Shown: positions 37,524 through 46,061, counted from the first letter of the stretch. The stretch is DNA of 64,000 bases from CALKJU01 sp046349355 (GCA_046349355.1 JAXMCM010000019.1:227106-291105); one strand, 5' to 3'. Numbers and translations: made by a program. Notes: a model not told the origin generated them from the sequence alone.

Positions 37524-38999
37524 TTGGCCGGCACGATCACGGAAGAGGCCCCGTCCGAAGCGATCGGCGCCACGGCCGCCCGGGGCGCCGTCTGGCAGAT
37601 GGCCGGCTTCGTCTGCCTGACGCTCAGCAGCTACGTCATGGTCACCCTGCTGGCGCGCGGCCTCGGCCCCGCCGGCTACGCCGTCTTCGGCATCGCCTAC
37701 TCGGCCATGCAGACGAGCGAGCTGATCCTGCGCCTCGGCGTGCCGCAGGCGCTGAGCAAGCTGATCGCCGACCGCACCGACCCGGCGCCGCGCATCGAGG
37801 CCACCGGCGTCACCACCGCGGCGGCGATCTACCTCGCCGGCTTCGCCGCCTTCTTCCTGGGCGCCCCCTGGCTCGCCGCCTTCTTCAACGTGCCGGACGC
37901 GGCCCACCTGTTCCGCATCGCCGCGATCGACCTGCCGTTCTTCGGCCTCTACACGATCCTCGCCCACGTCCTGATCGGCCGGCGCGACTTCCGGCGCAGC
38001 GCCGTCGGCACCTGCGGCTACGGCCTGACCAAGGCGGTCGGCGCCGTCCTGCTGCTGGCGACCGGGCACCTGTCCCTGGAGACGGCGATCCTCGTCAACG
38101 TCGCCGCCAGCCTCGTGGGCCTTGCCCTGCAGGCCGGCCCGGCCGGTGCCCGTGCCTTCCTGCCGACCTTCGAGGCACCCGCAGCCCTGCTCCGCCTCGC
38201 CGCCCCCATCGCCATCGCCGACATCGGCACGCAGCTCCTGCTCGTCGCCGACCTGTGGTCGCTGAACGCGCTGGGCGGCAGCATCCCGGCGCAGGTCAAG
38301 GGCGACTACCTCGCCGCCCTGAGCCTCGCCCGGGTGCCCAACCTGCTGGCCTTCGTGCTGATCTCGATCATGGTCCCGTCGATCGCCCGGGCGCTGGCGA
38401 CCGACGACCGCAGCGCGGCGCAGGGGCTGACCCGCGGCGCCGCGCGCTTCCTGCTGGTGCTCGTCCTGCCCGGCTGCGCGCTGGTGGCGGGCAGTGCCGG
38501 CGACATCCTGGCCCTGCTGTTCGGCGAGGCCTATCGCGGCGGCGGCCGCTATCTCGCCCTGCTGATCTTCGCGCAGGGCCTCGGCTTCACCTTCGTCAGC
38601 GCCTTCCAGGGCATCCTGATCGGCGCCGGCGGTGCCGCCGAGGGTGCGCGCCGGGTGTTCATGGCGCTGGCCGTCGCCATCGTCCTCAACCTCGCCCTCG
38701 TCCCCACGCTCGGCGCCACCGGCGCCGGCCTCGCCGCCGTGCTCGCCCTGCTCGCCGCGGCCCTGCTCGTCGGCCATGCCGTCCGCGGCCGCATCGGCGC
38801 CGTCGCCGAGCCGCGCGTCGTGGCGCTGGCGCTGGCCGGTGCCGCGCTCGTCGGCGCGGCGAGCTGGCTGGCACCCGGCCATGGCTGGCTGGTCCTGCTG
38901 GAGCTGCCCCTGCTGTTCGCCGCCTGGCTGGCGCTCGCCTGGCTCGTCCGCCTGATCGGCCGCGACGACCTGGCGCTGCTGCGCCGCAAGGCCGCCTGA
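37524..38999 (+). CDS. Wzx-type polysaccharide flippase (MOP superfamily)
   Basis: 491 residues from TTG 37524, 5 bp after asnB. About twelve to fourteen membrane helices are present. The first reads RGAVWQMAGFVCLTLSSYVM, followed by LLARGLGPAGYAVFGIAYS, a classic polysaccharide biosynthesis protein start, and LRLGVPQALSKLIAD. The half-way repeat starts LLRLAAPIAIADIG. It would translocate the lipid-linked repeat unit made by the glycosyltransferases upstream. No Wzy-like polymerase is recognisable in the window. Confidence 0.9.
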   Translation: MAGTITEEAPSEAIGATAARGAVWQMAGFVCLTLSSYVMVTLLARGLGPAGYAVFGIAYSAMQTSELILRLGVPQALSKLIADRTDPAPRIEATGVTTAAAIYLAGFAAFFLGAPWLAAFFNVPDAAHLFRIAAIDLPFFGLYTILAHVLIGRRDFRRSAVGTCGYGLTKAVGAVLLLATGHLSLETAILVNVAASLVGLALQAGPAGARAFLPTFEAPAALLRLAAPIAIADIGTQLLLVADLWSLNALGGSIPAQVKGDYLAALSLARVPNLLAFVLISIMVPSIARALATDDRSAAQGLTRGAARFLLVLVLPGCALVAGSAGDILALLFGEAYRGGGRYLALLIFAQGLGFTFVSAFQGILIGAGGAAEGARRVFMALAVAIVLNLALVPTLGATGAGLAAVLALLAAALLVGHAVRGRIGAVAEPRVVALALAGAALVGAASWLAPGHGWLVLLELPLLFAAWLALAWLVRLIGRDDLALLRRKAA

Positions 39000-39010
39000 T
39001 GGAGATTTCG

Positions 39011-39583
39011 ATGCTCACCGAACGCTTCGACGAGGCCCTCGTCTACGCCCACGGCCTGCACCGCGAGCAGCGCCGCAAGGGTACGGCCATCCCCTACGTC
39101 GCCCACCTGATGGCGGTCTCGGCCCTCGTCCTCGAGCATGGCGGCAACGAGGACCAGGCCATCGGGGCCCTGCTGCACGACGCCGCCGAGGACCAGGGCG
39201 GCCAGGCGACGCTCGACGACATCCGCCGCCGCTTCGGCCCGGAGGTTGCCCGGATCGTCCACGACTGCACCGATTCCTGGGAGGACCCCAAGCCGAAGTG
39301 GCGCGAGCGCAAGGAGAAGTACATCGCGTCCTTGCCGGCCAAGCCGGTCGGCTCGCTGCTCGTCTCGCTCGCCGACAAGGTCAACAACGCCGAGGCCATC
39401 CTGTTCGACTGGCGGGCCATGGGCGACGCCACCTGGTCGCGCTTCAACGGCGGCCGCGACGGCACCCACTGGTACTATCGCAGCCTCGCCGCGACCTATG
39501 CCCGCCTGCTGCCGGGCCGCCTCGCCGAGCGGCTGAGCCGCGCCGTCGAGGCGATGACCGGCGCCAATCCGGACGCCCGCTGA
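39011..39583 (+). CDS. HD-domain hydrolase (SpoT/MESH1-like)
   Basis: 190 residues from ATG 39011, which has GGAG 7 bp upstream; ATG 38999, overlapping the flippase stop, is the alternative. The HD metal motif is complete: His in IPYVAHLMAV, HD in ALLHDAAEDQGG, and Asp in VSLADKVNNAEAI. The HDAAED form is the signature of (p)ppGpp hydrolase-type HD domains, and the length matches stand-alone MESH1-like enzymes. Alarmone or other nucleotide hydrolysis is likely by family but not shown. It is the last gene of the polysaccharide run. Confidence 0.88.
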   Translation: MLTERFDEALVYAHGLHREQRRKGTAIPYVAHLMAVSALVLEHGGNEDQAIGALLHDAAEDQGGQATLDDIRRRFGPEVARIVHDCTDSWEDPKPKWRERKEKYIASLPAKPVGSLLVSLADKVNNAEAILFDWRAMGDATWSRFNGGRDGTHWYYRSLAATYARLLPGRLAERLSRAVEAMTGANPDAR

Positions 39584-39616
39584 CGGACCGCCGCACCGCG
39601 GCCCGCCTGCGGTCCG
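39584..39616. terminator. Hairpin between convergent genes
   Basis: CGGACCGC (39584-39591) and GCGGTCCG (39609-39616) are perfectly complementary, with a 17-base loop, in the gap between the HD-hydrolase stop and the convergent binding-protein gene. It is a possible bidirectional terminator. No T tract is present. Confidence 0.45.
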
Positions 39617-39620
39617 GTGC

Positions 39621-40622
39621 CTACTTCATCGCGTCCCACACCTTGTGGGTCCACGCCCCCTCGGGCTCCTTGGTGATCACCGGGTCCGAGCCGCCGGCCA
39701 GCAGGATCTTCACCGTGCGGTCGTAGTCGGCGGGCTCGAGGTAGCCGGTGCCCTTGGGGTTGCCGGCGACCAGCTTGTTGACCTCGCCCATCATCCGCTT
39801 CTGGTGGGTCTCGGTCTGCGCGCCGCTGGCGTCGTTCTCGAGCACGATCATCGCCGCCTCGTCGGCGTTCTGGCCGGCATAGTCCCAGCCCTTGATCGAG
39901 GCCTTGAGGAAGCGCGCCAGCTTGTCGACCATGGCCGGGTCCTCGAGGCTCTTCTCGAGCACGTAGAGGCCGTCCTCGAGGGTCGCCATGCCCTGGTCCT
40001 CGTACTTGAAGACCGTCAGCTGGTCGGCCGGGATGCCGGCGTCGATGACCTGCCAGTACTCGTTGTAGGTCATGGTCGAGATGCAGTCGGCCTGCTTCTG
40101 CAGCAAGGGATCGACGTTGAAGCCCTGCTTGAGCACGGTGACACCGTCGGGCCCGCCGCTGGTCGGGATGCCGAGATGCGCCATCCAGGCGAGGAACGGA
40201 TACTCGTTGCCGTAGAACCAGACGCCCAGGGTGCGGCCCTTGAAGTCGGTCTTGGGGTCGACGATGCCGGTGTCCTTGCGGCAGGTCAGCTCCATGCCGG
40301 AGCGCTTGAACACCTGGCCGATGTTGACCAGCGGCACGCCCTTCTCGCGCGACGCCAGGGCCGAGGGCATCCAATCGACGATGACGTCGGCGCCGCCGCC
40401 GGCGATCACCTGCGGCGGGGCGATGTCGGGCCCGCCCGGCTTGATCTCGACGTCGAGCCCGGCCTCTTCGTAGAAGCCCTTGTCCTTGGCCACGTAGTAG
40501 CCGGCGAACTGGGCCTGGGTGACCCACTTGAGCTGCAGGGTCAGCTTGTCGGCGGCCTCGGCACTGCCGGCCGCCAGCGCCGCCAGGGCGGCGGCGGCGA
40601 GGAGGGTACGACGCGACGTCAT
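39621..40622 (-). CDS. NMT1/THI5-like ABC transporter substrate-binding protein
   Basis: 333 residues from ATG 40622. The signal peptide is MTSRRTLLAAAALAALAAGS, cleaved near AEAAD. The mature start LTLQLKWVTQAQFAGYYVAK and GFYEEAGLDVEIKPGGPDI are typical of NMT1-type proteins, which bind pyrimidines, thiamine precursors, taurine or nitrate-like solutes. No permease or ATPase lies beside it. It is downstream of the RutR-like gene on the same strand (71 bp apart), so pyrimidine or purine capture under RutR control is a reasonable inference. The transporter at 52198-55486 could supply the missing subunits. Confidence 0.91.
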   Translation of the reverse strand: MTSRRTLLAAAALAALAAGSAEAADKLTLQLKWVTQAQFAGYYVAKDKGFYEEAGLDVEIKPGGPDIAPPQVIAGGGADVIVDWMPSALASREKGVPLVNIGQVFKRSGMELTCRKDTGIVDPKTDFKGRTLGVWFYGNEYPFLAWMAHLGIPTSGGPDGVTVLKQGFNVDPLLQKQADCISTMTYNEYWQVIDAGIPADQLTVFKYEDQGMATLEDGLYVLEKSLEDPAMVDKLARFLKASIKGWDYAGQNADEAAMIVLENDASGAQTETHQKRMMGEVNKLVAGNPKGTGYLEPADYDRTVKILLAGGSDPVITKEPEGAWTHKVWDAMK

Positions 40623-40693
40623 GGACCGGATGCTCCCGTTGTTGCGGCCGTCTGCCGGCCTTGCCTCGACACAAGCACAAGCGTGGCAGGGTG

Positions 40694-41356
40694 TCAGCGG
40701 GCGGACCGTTCGCGCACGCCGCAACCCTTGAGCACAATCTGGACCACGGTGTCGGCGGCCCGCTCGAAATCGGCGCGGGTCTGCGCCCGCCGGCCGGTCA
40801 CCGCCCGGATCTGCACGTCGAAGTCGGCATAGGTCTGGGTCGCCGCCCAGATCAGGAACAGGAGCCGCACCGGGTCGACCGGGTCCATCAGCCCGGCCTC
40901 GACCCAGCCGCGGATCACCGCCGCCTGGCGCTCGACCCACTGGCGCAGCTCGCCCTCGAGGAAGCGGCGGATCACCGGGGCGCCGCGCAGCAGCTCGCTG
41001 GCGAACACCCTGGACGCCTGCGGATGCTCCTGCGAGTGGCGCATCTTGGCGCGGATGTAGGCCTCGAGCACGCGGGCCGGGTCGTCGCCCGCCTGCAGCG
41101 GGTCGAAGGCCGACAGCCACAGCGCCAGGATGCGGTCGATCACCGCCCGGTAGATCGCCTCCTTGGTGCCGAAGTAGTAGTGCAGGTTGGCCTTGGGCAG
41201 GCCGGCGCGCAGGGCGATCGCGGCGGTCGTCGCACCGCCATAGCCCTGCTCGGCGAACACCGCCTCGGCGGCGTCGAGCAGGCGGACCTCGTTGGCCTGG
41301 CGGATGCGCCCGGCGACGACCGGCTCGTCGCGGCGGCGTTCGGCCATGCGCGGCAT
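40694..41356 (-). CDS. rutR: RutR-family TetR transcriptional regulator of pyrimidine use
   Basis: 220 residues. An alternative start at ATG 41347 removes three residues. The N-terminal TetR helix-turn-helix reads ILDAAEAVF-like LLDAAEAVFAEQGYGGATTA, then LPKANLHYYFGTKEAIY, the exact RutR recognition-helix style. The C-terminal domain ALWLSAFDPLQ, with WAATQTYADFDVQI at the end, resembles the uracil-binding YcdC-type domain. A 16-bp palindrome matching the RutR box lies 9 bp upstream of its start, and another precedes preT/preA, so it probably represses itself and pyrimidine catabolism until uracil or thymine accumulates. Confidence 0.9.
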   Translation of the reverse strand: MPRMAERRRDEPVVAGRIRQANEVRLLDAAEAVFAEQGYGGATTAAIALRAGLPKANLHYYFGTKEAIYRAVIDRILALWLSAFDPLQAGDDPARVLEAYIRAKMRHSQEHPQASRVFASELLRGAPVIRRFLEGELRQWVERQAAVIRGWVEAGLMDPVDPVRLLFLIWAATQTYADFDVQIRAVTGRRAQTRADFERAADTVVQIVLKGCGVRERSAR

Positions 41357-41365
41357 CAGCGGTTC

Positions 41366-41381
41366 CTGACCATATGGTCAG
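41366..41381. promoter_or_regulatory. RutR-box palindrome upstream of rutR
   Basis: CTGACCATATGGTCAG is a perfect 16-bp palindrome. It matches the known RutR consensus TTGACCAnnTGGTCAA at all core positions (TGACCA and TGGTCA). It lies 9 bp before the regulator's first start codon, so autoregulation is likely. Confidence 0.85.
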
Positions 41382-41416
41382 ACGCTAGCCGTGCCCCCGG
41401 CCGGCCGCAAGCCGGC

Positions 41417-41674
41417 TCAGCGATCCGGCTCGAGGGTGATCCGCAGCCGGCTGCCGGTGGCCTCGGCGAAGCGCTCCAGGGTCCGCGTCGAGGGCTTGGT
41501 CCGGCCGCGCTCGAGCCGGGCGATGACCGTCTGGGTGGTGCCCATGCGGGCGGCGAGCTGGGCCTGGGTGAGGCCGGCCCGGCCCCGGGCGGCGGCCAGC
41601 GCCGCGGCCAGTGCCTGGTCGATCTCCAGGCCGAAGTCGAACGCTTCTTGTTCGTCCGGGCGGCTTCTCGGCAT
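41417..41674 (-). CDS. XRE-family helix-turn-helix protein (antitoxin-like)
   Basis: 85 residues from ATG 41674, with GAGGCTGAGG just upstream; an upstream start at 41728 would add 18 residues. The HTH_3 domain reads RGRAGLTQAQLAARMGTTQTVIARLERGRTKPSTRTLERFAEATG. The short form with an acidic N-terminus and RLRITLEP tail resembles HigA- or MqsA-type antitoxins. No intact toxin lies next to it, so it may be an orphan antitoxin or a small regulator. It sits between the two RutR boxes. Confidence 0.82.
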   Translation of the reverse strand: MPRSRPDEQEAFDFGLEIDQALAAALAAARGRAGLTQAQLAARMGTTQTVIARLERGRTKPSTRTLERFAEATGSRLRITLEPDR

Positions 41675-41779
41675 CGCCTCAGCCTCTCGCACGCGCGCTG
41701 GCGGCCCACTCGATCCGGCAACCTTCAATTAGACTAATCGAAGGCGCCCTGCCCGTCGAGCGTGCTGCCGCATTCATTG

Positions 41780-41795
41780 TTGACCGTCTGGTCAG
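41780..41795. promoter_or_regulatory. RutR-box palindrome upstream of preT-preA
   Basis: TTGACCGTCTGGTCAG has the RutR half-sites TGACC and GGTCA with the same 4-base spacer as the site at 41366. It lies 83 bp before the preT start, in the divergent region shared with the XRE gene. It is a likely operator for preT-preA. Confidence 0.83.
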
Positions 41796-41878
41796 AAACT
41801 CTCTAGCATCGTTCGCAACCACCGGAAGGTCCCGGCGCAGGCCGGAACGGCACCAGCGGTGCAAGAGGGATGCCAAGG

Positions 41879-43228
41879 ATGGCGCAAGCGCCGGCGATCG
41901 CGACGGGCCTGCTGAGCCCGCAGGAATACGCGGCCAACTTCGACGACCTCTACCCGCCGCTGGACCGCAAGAATGCCGTCGTCGAGGCCAGCCGCTGCTA
42001 CTTCTGCCACGACGCGCCCTGCATCGAGGCCTGCCCCACCGGCATCGACATCCCGAGCTTCATCCGCGGCATCCTCACCGGCAACGTGAAGGGTGCGGCC
42101 ATGGAGATCCTGCAGGCCAACATCATGGGCGGCGCCTGCGCCCGGGTCTGCCCGACCGAGATCCTCTGCGAGGGGGCCTGCGTGCGCGAGGCGCAGGAGG
42201 GCAAGCCGGTGAAGATCGGCCTGCTCCAGCGCTTCGCCACCGACCGCCTGTTCGAGCTCGGCATCCAGCCCTTCGCCCGCGCCGCCGCCACCGGCAAGCG
42301 CGTCGCCGTCGTCGGCGGCGGCCCGGCCGGCCTCGCCTGCGCGCACGCCCTCGCCCGCGAGGGCCACGACGTCGTCGTCCTCGAGCGCCGCGCCAAGGGC
42401 GGCGGCCTCAACGAGTACGGCATCGCCGCCTACAAGGTGGCGCACGGCTTCGCCCAGGCCGAGGTCGACTTCATCCTGGGCCTCGGCGGCATCGAGCTGC
42501 GCACCGGCGTCGAGCTCGGCCGCGACGTCACCCTCGACGAGCTGCGCCGCGACTACGACGCGGTCTTCCTCGCCGCCGGCCTCGGCGACGTCAACGCGCT
42601 CAAGCTCGCCGGCGAGGACATGGAGGGCGTGGTCAACGCCGTCGACTACATCGAGGCGCTGCGCCAGGCCGCCGACAAGGCCGAGCTGCCGGTCGGCCGC
42701 GACGTCGTCGTCATCGGCGGCGGCAACACCGCCATCGACATCGCCGTGCAGAGCCGCCGCCTCGGTGCGGAGAACGTCACCATCGTCTACCGCCGCGGCC
42801 CGCAGCACATGAGCGCCACCGCCCACGAGCAGGAGACGGCCCAGCTCAACGGCGTGAAGATCAAGCACTGGGCCCGGCCGGTCCGCCTGCTCGGCGACGA
42901 CAACGTGCTGGGTGCGGTCGAGCTCGAATACACCCGCAGCGACGACCGCGGCCGCCTCGTCGGCACCGGCGAGACGTTCACGCTCAAGGCCGACATGCTG
43001 TTCAAGGCGATCGGCCAGGCGCTCGACGCCGAGCTGTTCGACGGCAGCAGCGCCGCCCCGGCGCTCAAGGGCGGCAAGATCGGCATCGACGCGGCGCGGA
43101 TGACCTCGCTGCCGGGCGTGTTCGCCGGCGGCGACGTCGCCGGCCATGCCGGCCTCGACCTGACCGTCGTCGCCGTGCAGGACGGCAAGCTCGCCGCCGC
43201 CGCCATCCACCACTACCTGACGCGCTGA
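41879..43228 (+). CDS. preT: NAD-dependent dihydropyrimidine dehydrogenase subunit PreT
   Basis: 449 residues from ATG 41879, chosen because GAGGG lies 9 bp upstream; ATG 41870 abuts the same purines. The N-terminal Fe-S region has CYFCHDAPCIEACPTGID and CARVCPTEILCEGACV. FAD and NAD(P) loops follow: VAVVGGGPAGLACAHALARE and VVVIGGGNTAIDIAVQSRR. PreT passes electrons to PreA, which reduces uracil and thymine in the first reductive degradation step. It lies 15 bp before preA and downstream of a RutR-type operator. Confidence 0.95.
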   Translation: MAQAPAIATGLLSPQEYAANFDDLYPPLDRKNAVVEASRCYFCHDAPCIEACPTGIDIPSFIRGILTGNVKGAAMEILQANIMGGACARVCPTEILCEGACVREAQEGKPVKIGLLQRFATDRLFELGIQPFARAAATGKRVAVVGGGPAGLACAHALAREGHDVVVLERRAKGGGLNEYGIAAYKVAHGFAQAEVDFILGLGGIELRTGVELGRDVTLDELRRDYDAVFLAAGLGDVNALKLAGEDMEGVVNAVDYIEALRQAADKAELPVGRDVVVIGGGNTAIDIAVQSRRLGAENVTIVYRRGPQHMSATAHEQETAQLNGVKIKHWARPVRLLGDDNVLGAVELEYTRSDDRGRLVGTGETFTLKADMLFKAIGQALDAELFDGSSAAPALKGGKIGIDAARMTSLPGVFAGGDVAGHAGLDLTVVAVQDGKLAAAAIHHYLTR

Positions 43229-43243
43229 GGAAGGATCTCCCCG

Positions 43244-44521
43244 ATGGCCGACCTTCGCTGCGAGATCGCCGGCGTCAAGTCGCCGAACCCGTTCTGGCTC
43301 GCCTCGGCACCGCCGACCGACAAGGAGTACAACGTCGTCCGCGCCTTCAAGGCGGGCTGGGGCGGCGTCGTCTGGAAGACGCTGGGCGAGGACCCGCCGG
43401 TGGTCAACGTCAGCTCGCGCTACGGGGCGGTCCACTACCGCGGCCAGCGCATCCACGGCTTCAACAACATCGAGCTGATCACCGACCGGCCGCTCGAGGT
43501 GAACCTCCAGGAGATCAAGCGGGTCAAGAAGGAGTGGCCCGACCGGGCGATGGTCGTGTCGCTGATGGTGCCGTGCACCGAGGAGAGCTGGAAGGCGATC
43601 CTCAAGCGCGTCGAGTGGACCGAGTGCGACGCGGTCGAGCTCAACTTCGGCTGCCCGCACGGCATGTCCGAGCGCGGCATGGGCTCGGCGGTCGGCCAGG
43701 TGCCCGAATACATCGAGATGGTGGCGCGCTGGTGCAAGCAGCACACGCGCATGCCGGTGTTCGTCAAGCTGACGCCCAACGTCACCAACATCCTGGCCCC
43801 GGCCCGCGCCGCGGTGGCCGGCGGCGCCGACGCGGTGTCGCTGATCAACACCGTCAACTCGATCACCGCCGTCGACCTCGACCGGATGGCGCCGGAGCCC
43901 GTCGTCCAGGGCAAGGGCGCGCATGGCGGCTACTGCGGCCCGGCGGTGAAGCCGATCGCCCTCTGCATGGTCGCCGAGATCGCCCGCGATCCCGAGTGCC
44001 GCAACATCCCGATCTCCGGCATCGGCGGCATCGAGACCTGGCGCGACGCCGCCGAGTTCATCAGCCTCGGCGCCGGCTCGGTCCAGGTCTGCACCGCCGC
44101 CATGCACTACGGCTTCAAGATCGTGAAGGACATGATCTCGGGGCTGGAGAACTGGATGGACGAGAAGGGCTACCGCAGCCTCGCCGACTTCCGCGGCCTG
44201 GCGGTTCGCAACTACGCGAACTGGGGCCAGCTCGACATGAACTACAAGATCATCGCCAACATCAACCAGGACCTGTGCATCAGGTGCGGGCTCTGCCACA
44301 TCGCCTGCGAGGACACCTCGCACCAGTCGATCGCGGCCCTGCGCGTCGACGGCCAGCGCCGCTACGAGGTCATCGAGGACGAGTGCGTCGGCTGCAACCT
44401 GTGCATGCACGTCTGCCCGGTCGACAACTGCATCACCATGCAGGAGGTCGACCGCGGCCTGCCCTACCTGACCTGGGGCGAGGACCCGCGCAACCCGCAG
44501 AACCAGAAGGCGGCGGAGTAG
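43244..44521 (+). CDS. preA: Dihydropyrimidine dehydrogenase catalytic subunit PreA
   Basis: 425 residues. The FMN-barrel domain (residues 1-300) begins LRCEIAGVKSPNPFWLASAP and carries ELNFGCPHGMSERGMG, whose Cys is the catalytic acid position. GIGGIETWRDAAEFI contacts FMN phosphate. The C-terminus has two [4Fe-4S] motifs, CIRCGLCHIAC and CVGCNLCMHVCPVDNC. It works with PreT on uracil and thymine. The following genes of the reductive pathway (dihydropyrimidinase and beta-ureidopropionase) are not in this window. Confidence 0.95.
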   Translation: MADLRCEIAGVKSPNPFWLASAPPTDKEYNVVRAFKAGWGGVVWKTLGEDPPVVNVSSRYGAVHYRGQRIHGFNNIELITDRPLEVNLQEIKRVKKEWPDRAMVVSLMVPCTEESWKAILKRVEWTECDAVELNFGCPHGMSERGMGSAVGQVPEYIEMVARWCKQHTRMPVFVKLTPNVTNILAPARAAVAGGADAVSLINTVNSITAVDLDRMAPEPVVQGKGAHGGYCGPAVKPIALCMVAEIARDPECRNIPISGIGGIETWRDAAEFISLGAGSVQVCTAAMHYGFKIVKDMISGLENWMDEKGYRSLADFRGLAVRNYANWGQLDMNYKIIANINQDLCIRCGLCHIACEDTSHQSIAALRVDGQRRYEVIEDECVGCNLCMHVCPVDNCITMQEVDRGLPYLTWGEDPRNPQNQKAAE

Positions 44522-44640
44522 GCCGGGTTTGTCGGGGCCGGGCGGCCGCCACGGGTTGCGGAGGCTGTAGCAGTAGTCCATCATCTGCCATGTAACACAC
44601 GAGCGCCGGCGCCGGGCGCCGCCACATGGGAGAGCTGAAC

Positions 44641-45972
44641 ATGATCCGCTGGACCCGACGCCAGAGCCTGTTGGCCGGAGCCTCGCTGGCCGGAGCCGGC
44701 CTGCTCGGCGGCCGTTCGCTGCGGGCCGAGGTCGCCGTCGCCGATGTGCCGGCCCCGGCGCTGGCGCTCGAGAGCGGCGCCAAGCTGCGCGTGCTGCGGC
44801 CGTCCAAGTTCGTCCAGGGCGACGAGACCCTCTGGCTCGAGAACACCAAGAAGTTCACCGAGAAGACCGGCATCGAGGTGACCGTCGAGAGCGAGGGCTG
44901 GGAAGATCTCCGGCCGAAGACCGCGGTCGCCGCCAATGTCGGCAGCGGGCCTGACATCATCCTCGCCTGGCAGGAGGATCCGTTCCTCTTTCAGGACAAG
45001 ATCCTCGACGTTTCCGATATCGCGACCTATCTCGGCCAGAAGTACGGCGGCTGGTTCAAGCTCGCCGAGACCTACGGCAAGCAGAACGGCGTCTGGAAGT
45101 CGATCCCGATCGGCGGCAGCGGCGCCACCATGGTGCACCGCAAGTCGTGGGTGAACGAGGCCGGCTTCGACGCCGTGCCGCAGGATTTCCCCGGCTTCCT
45201 CAAGCTCTGCCAGGCGCTGCAGGCGAAGGGCCATCCGGCCGGCCTGGCGCTCGGCAACGCGGTCGGCGACGGCGGCTGGACCGACTGGGTGCTGTGGGGC
45301 TTCGGCAGCTCGCTGGTCGACGAGAACGACCAGGTGGTCGTCGACAACCCCAAGACCATCGAGGCGCTGGAATACGCGAAGGAGCTCTACAAGACCTTCA
45401 TCCCCGGCACGCTCGCCTGGCTCGATCCGTCGAACAACAAGGCGTTCCTCGCCGGCGAGGTGGGCCTCACCTCGAACGGCATCTCGGTCTACTACGCCGC
45501 CAAGAACAGCGAGGACCCGAATGTCAAGGCGATGGCCGCGGACATCTTCCACGCCAGCTTCCCGGTGGGCCCGGTGGGCTTCCCGACCCAGGGTGCCTTG
45601 GTCATCAACTCGGTGATCATGGGCTACACGCCCTATCCCAACGCCGCCAAGGCCTACCTCGCCTTCATGATGGAAGCGCCGCAGTACGAGGCGTGGCAGA
45701 CCGCCAGCATCGGCTACTGGTGCCATCCGCTGGCGGCCTATGACGGCAGCGGCATCTGGGCCTCCGATCCCAAGATCGCCGCCTACAAGGACGTGATGCG
45801 CAACTCGCTGCCGCAGAGCTACAAGGGCAAGCCCAGCCAGGCCGCCGCCGCGGCCAAGGCCGACTTCATCGTGCTGAACATGTTCCAGGCGGTGTGCGCC
45901 GACCAGTCGACGCCGGCCGATGCCGCCGCCGAGGCGCAGAAGCGGGCGGAGCGCGTCTACCGCCGCGGCTGA
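44641..45972 (+). CDS. Sugar-type (family 1) ABC substrate-binding protein with Tat signal, orphan
   Basis: 443 residues from ATG 44641, with GGAGAG 6 bp upstream. The N-terminus RWTRRQSLLAGASLAGAG contains a twin-arginine motif and then a cleavage region at LRAEVA. The body is a family 1 extracellular solute-binding protein: LWLENTKKFTEKTGIEVTVES, SGPDIILAWQEDPF, and GAKAYLAF-like AAKAYLAFMMEAPQYEAW near the end. Its ligand class is sugars, oligosaccharides or polyols. No permease or ATPase follows; the next gene is a hydroxyacid dehydrogenase. It is thus an orphan binding protein. Confidence 0.9.
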   Translation: MIRWTRRQSLLAGASLAGAGLLGGRSLRAEVAVADVPAPALALESGAKLRVLRPSKFVQGDETLWLENTKKFTEKTGIEVTVESEGWEDLRPKTAVAANVGSGPDIILAWQEDPFLFQDKILDVSDIATYLGQKYGGWFKLAETYGKQNGVWKSIPIGGSGATMVHRKSWVNEAGFDAVPQDFPGFLKLCQALQAKGHPAGLALGNAVGDGGWTDWVLWGFGSSLVDENDQVVVDNPKTIEALEYAKELYKTFIPGTLAWLDPSNNKAFLAGEVGLTSNGISVYYAAKNSEDPNVKAMAADIFHASFPVGPVGFPTQGALVINSVIMGYTPYPNAAKAYLAFMMEAPQYEAWQTASIGYWCHPLAAYDGSGIWASDPKIAAYKDVMRNSLPQSYKGKPSQAAAAAKADFIVLNMFQAVCADQSTPADAAAEAQKRAERVYRRG

Positions 45973-46061
45973 GCCGTCACGTCGTTTCGTCAACCGGATC
46001 GGGGCGCCTGCCGCGCGCGGGCGCCCCGATCCACGTCAGCTTCCGGGGGGAGCACGCCGGC

